Assembly: GCF_024586455.1 (NCBI RefSeq)
Contig: NW_026089623.1
Span: 12,050,784-12,114,783, forward strand
Origin: Bactrocera neohumeralis
Taxonomy: Eukaryota; Arthropoda; Insecta; Diptera; Tephritidae
DNA: 64,000 nt
Direction: 5' to 3'
Positions 61,315-64,000 of this stretch are shown in pieces. A model generated the notes under the pieces. That model was not told where the DNA came from, made no database searches, and saw only the letters and a program-made list of their open reading frames with translations. Numbering within the stretch: position 1 is the first letter of the stretch; the number at the start of each line of letters is the position of its first letter. The translations under genes and the position numbers were made by a program.

Positions 61315-61699
61315 CTTTGACGGCAGTCTAAAATTAAACAATATAACCCGTGATCTGAAAGGAACATGCCTCGTACACTATTGGAATAAGAACATAAATA
61401 TTAACTATAAAGAATAAAGCAACAAGAAGAAAACTATATTGAAACCCGCATCCCCACTTATGCAAATGACCCCAATAGAATCAGAGTGTCTACAAACACT
61501 ATCATTGGAATCCCTACAGGCACTAAACATAAAGAATAGAAAACAGTTAGACCAATTAAATACATATTCTTCCTCAAACCGTATCAATTATATAATAATT
61601 TTTCTATCGGCCATTATTATAGCAATAGTACATAGTACAACTACAAAAATTTTGATAGAACCCAAAGAAAAAGTTTTGCTAGGAATTGGAAAAATCTGA
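61315..61699 (+). pseudogene. Env-like C-terminal scrap of the third gypsy-type element
   Basis: FDGSLKLNNITRDLKGTCLVHYWNKN, a break, then SPLMQMTPIESECLQTLSLESLQALNIKNRKQLDQL and a hydrophobic membrane segment (NYIIIFLSAIIIAIVHS, about 61595-61640) with a short tail. This resembles the stem and anchor of an errantivirus-type Env. Everything upstream is missing. Confidence 0.5.
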
Positions 61700-61897
61700 C
61701 ACAAATCATGAATAAAACAAACATTTTTCCTAGATCCGTACAACCACATTTTAACAAGATACCATAGTTTTAATGATATTTTTGATACATTGTTGCAATG
61801 AAAATTGTTATGTCGAAATACATAAATATTTTTTGTGTAAACTCTCCCTCCGCAAATTCCTACTTGTCTTATTTGAGGAGTATTGTTGTATTGTATA

Positions 61898-62836
61898 TAT
61901 TGGGCGAAAACTTGACCTTCTGCCCATATAACTTTTACCAGGATTTTCGAACATCTGGCTGACTATGCTCATTTGATAGGTGTTTGTATGTGAGATACCT
62001 TAATGAAACCCAAGGATTTTTTTTTTTGGTATGTGGCTACATAAACGTCTTTTGAAGCACCGCGATGGTATTTTTTCAGCATTTTTTTACACCAATCCAC
62101 ACGAGCCTTTTTTGAGCGATTGTCAAATTGTGCGGGATCCAACGAGAACAAACCTTTTTTAGGTGTTCATGCACTATCGAATGTATGCGGGTGGGAGAAA
62201 TGCATAGGCATGCCTCTATCTGAAGGTATGTTACATGACGGTCTTGCATTATCAGTTCACGTACGGCATCGATGTTTTCTGTGTTTGGACGACCTTCACG
62301 GAATTCGTCTTTGAGCGAGCGTCGGCCACGATTGAATTCGTTGTACCAGTTTTTCACAGTGCTATAGGATGGTGCTTCATAGCCATACAAAGATTTTAGT
62401 TCATCGATGCACTCTTGTCGTGATAATCCACGTCGAAAGTTGTGAAAAATGATCGCACGAAAATGTTCACGAGTTAATTCCATTTTTTGGCCGAGATGAA
62501 TTTTTTAATTCCCTGTAAATAAAACAATTCACGATTAAATGACAAAACGTTCTGAGTAATGTTATACTAAAAAATGTCAAACTTTACAATGAAAATGTCA
62601 GATTGCACCTGGCAACACTTAGTGTTGCCCTAGGCCAGAATATATATAGCAGCCCTCGTATAAGATAAAATCGGCCCGATACTACTCTAACTCCCATTTA
62701 TATTTTCTGACAATTCTTATGCCAATTTTGTAGGTCTCACTGATTTATATAGATTATGTGTTTATATAAAATGTTTGTTTATTTTCAAGACCAGCAGAAA
62801 TATTGATCGCTTACGAGTTTAAGTTTTCGCCCAATA
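61898..62836 (-). mobile_element. Mariner-family element, internally deleted
   Basis: 939 bp with perfect 16-base inverted repeats TATTGGGCGAAAACTT and TA on both sides (61896-61897, 62837-62838). A full mariner is about 1.3 kb. The transposase is read on the minus strand and breaks off after its DNA-binding half. Confidence 0.85.
61969..62483 (-). pseudogene. Mariner transposase N-terminal half
   Basis: MELTREHFRAIIFHNFRRGLSRQECIDELKSLYG is the first helix-turn-helix (HTH_48 type); YSTVKNWYNEFNRGRRSLKDEFREGRP is the linker with the GRPR-like motif; the second helix-turn-helix follows to SRWIPHNLT (about residue 115). A frameshift near 62085 is followed by KKYHRGASKDVYVATYQKKK. The catalytic DD34D domain is deleted. 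The DNA-binding half could still recognise the terminal repeats. Confidence 0.85.
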
Positions 62837-62849
62837 TAATAGATAAACG

Positions 62850-62957
62850 ACAATCAATCAAACAGGTGTTAAAACTCATTTCACGCACTGCGTTTCTTTT
62901 AAGTCGTTCGTGAGTTATAGCGTCGCAAACATGGAGCAAAATAAAGAGAAAATGAAA
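62850..62957 (+). pseudogene. Possible 5' scrap of another mariner
   Basis: MEQNKEKMK followed by a stop at 62958, preceded by GCGTCGCAAACATGGAGC, resembles the start of an irritans-type mariner gene. No further homology was seen. Weak. Confidence 0.3.
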
Positions 62958-64000
62958 TGAGTTTTCCAAAAAATTTGGTGTAGCATGACCCGATGCGACG
63001 AATAAAACTAGAACTACGCGCTTAAAATCAGCGCCAACTAGCGAAAATCCCGCAAGACTTTTTTGACAACCCATTATACAATACAAAAATACATTGTTAT
63101 GAGTACATAGAATATGTTCTGTAATTTTCATTGAGATAACCCAAAACTTGGCCGATATATCCAGCATGAAGTCACCTGGAATGTCGAAAATCTTTATATG
63201 ATATATGAGAGGTTCAGGGATGCATTGACTCGATTCAACCCACATTTGAGACACAAAAATACTATTGTCATGAAAGGTTTCTGTCTGAATTTCAAATGCA
63301 TTTCTTATTATTGCTAATGGGGTCCACTTATTGGGTACCTAGGGACTTGGACAGTTTTGTTTGGATTTGCATAATTTTTGGTCATAAGATGGCTTACTTT
63401 TTTTTTATTAGTACAAAGTGTGAGCCCGTTAGATCAATAGCTTTCTGATAAGTGTACAGGAATTTAAAATTGTGTTACCGGAACGACCGGAAAGTCTAAA
63501 TTTATCCGCGTTAAATTTAAATTCTCTTTTAATATTTTAATATCCATTCATTTAAACAGTAATAAACTGCATGATTCCGACACCATTTGTACACATACAG
63601 CACATTTACACCGTCGCTCTTAACCGAACATAATGTGTTTTTCTTTTGTATTTCGAAATTCACTTTACGCTAAACCCACTAAGAATTATTTTCGACCAAA
63701 ACTCGATACCATGTTTTACGCATGTGTTTACGAACTCCAAACGCTTCTTTCTGTTTTTTCACTAATAAGCGGCCTTATTCGTGGAGTTCGCCTATTACAA
63801 CCAGCAGTTCCAAGCCTCCTGACACTTACTCGAACGTGAATTTTCTTTAATTTTTCTTTACCGGCTTTATCATGACTTTGCGATTTTCCAGATTACTGGA
63901 TCACAGCCCTAACTTCAGCGAATTTCTATGCAAAATCCTGTATTAATGGTAATGTTGTTTTGCTTCGCCTACTAGAAGCTAAATTTCCGAACAATTTTGC
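62958..64000. other. No gene seen
   Basis: ORFs at 62811-63254 (minus) and 63633-63839 have no recognised domain. Nothing else supported. Confidence 0.5.

Larger units (their letters stand above)
58777..61720 (+). mobile_element. Third gypsy-type element with env scraps (heavily deleted)
   Basis: Primer-like site at 59037, a GGACCCTCC motif near 59230, a Pro-rich gag scrap (59365-59604), protease-RT, RNase H and env C-terminal fragments in gypsy order, with a MITE at 60511-61043. No 3' LTR was recognised. Each gene has lost most of its length. Confidence 0.55.

Noticed and set aside
62811..63254. 147-codon minus-strand ORF
   Set aside because: No recognised domain, starts inside a mariner terminal repeat region; not enough evidence for a gene.

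Overview
The window looks like repeat-rich, probably heterochromatic DNA of a higher fly. A tephritid fruit fly is the best guess, because it carries the dispersed TTTTATACTCTCGCA repeat that I associate with tephritids and (ACATATGTATGT)-type microsatellites, and its element families (RTE, R1-clade, Bel-Pao, errantivirus-like gypsy, piggyBac, pogo, mariner) are all insect-type. I see no intact host gene, rRNA or tRNA. Almost all of it can be assigned to transposable elements, mostly broken and inserted into one another. One 100-base N gap lies at 25243-25342.

Layout. 1-2667: 5' part of a decayed Bel-Pao element (family Bel-1, copy A), cut by an RTE-clade LINE (copy 1, +, 2668-5189). 5187-5340: mariner C-terminal scrap. 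5948-9195 and 9750-12666: two more RTE copies on the minus strand; copy 2 is nearly intact. 12667-17965: errantivirus-like gypsy element M (minus; LTR, leader, three small 5' ORFs, gag, protease, 22-residue repeats, env), with a TIR element at 16339-16856. 18280-22113: dispersed fly repeat interrupted at a TA by a pogo-like element (18316-21141). 22114-24860: Bel-1 copy C. 24881-25723: zinc-finger-like gene relic across the gap. About 26020-31160: R1-clade LINE.

31960-55654 is one large nest. The outer element is Bel-3: its 5' LTR is preceded by ATTTC and its 3' LTR, 23 kb away, is followed by ATTTC. Inside lies Bel-1 copy B, split into three parts. Its leader holds a piggyBac element (TTAA on both sides, 34179-41369), which itself holds errantivirus-like element P (34825-39866). 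Its pol holds Bel-2 (43416-50366; GATAC duplication, almost identical LTRs). After the nest come a C(2)H-type DNA transposon with 150-160 bp inverted repeats (55760-58708), a decayed env-bearing gypsy element holding a 533-bp MITE (about 58777-61720), and a short mariner (61898-62836).

The most unusual content is in elements M and P. Both lack reverse transcriptase, RNase H and integrase over about the same interval, yet keep gag, protease, a 22-residue repeat array and env. Both also carry a separate tiny ORF 5' of gag that encodes a myristoylation-type N-terminus and a CX2CX3HX4C zinc knuckle. Bel-2 is also notable: it looks young by its LTRs but lacks the integrase core and has a second, catalytically altered protease-like module before its 3' LTR. 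Most functions would have to come from intact relatives elsewhere in the genome.
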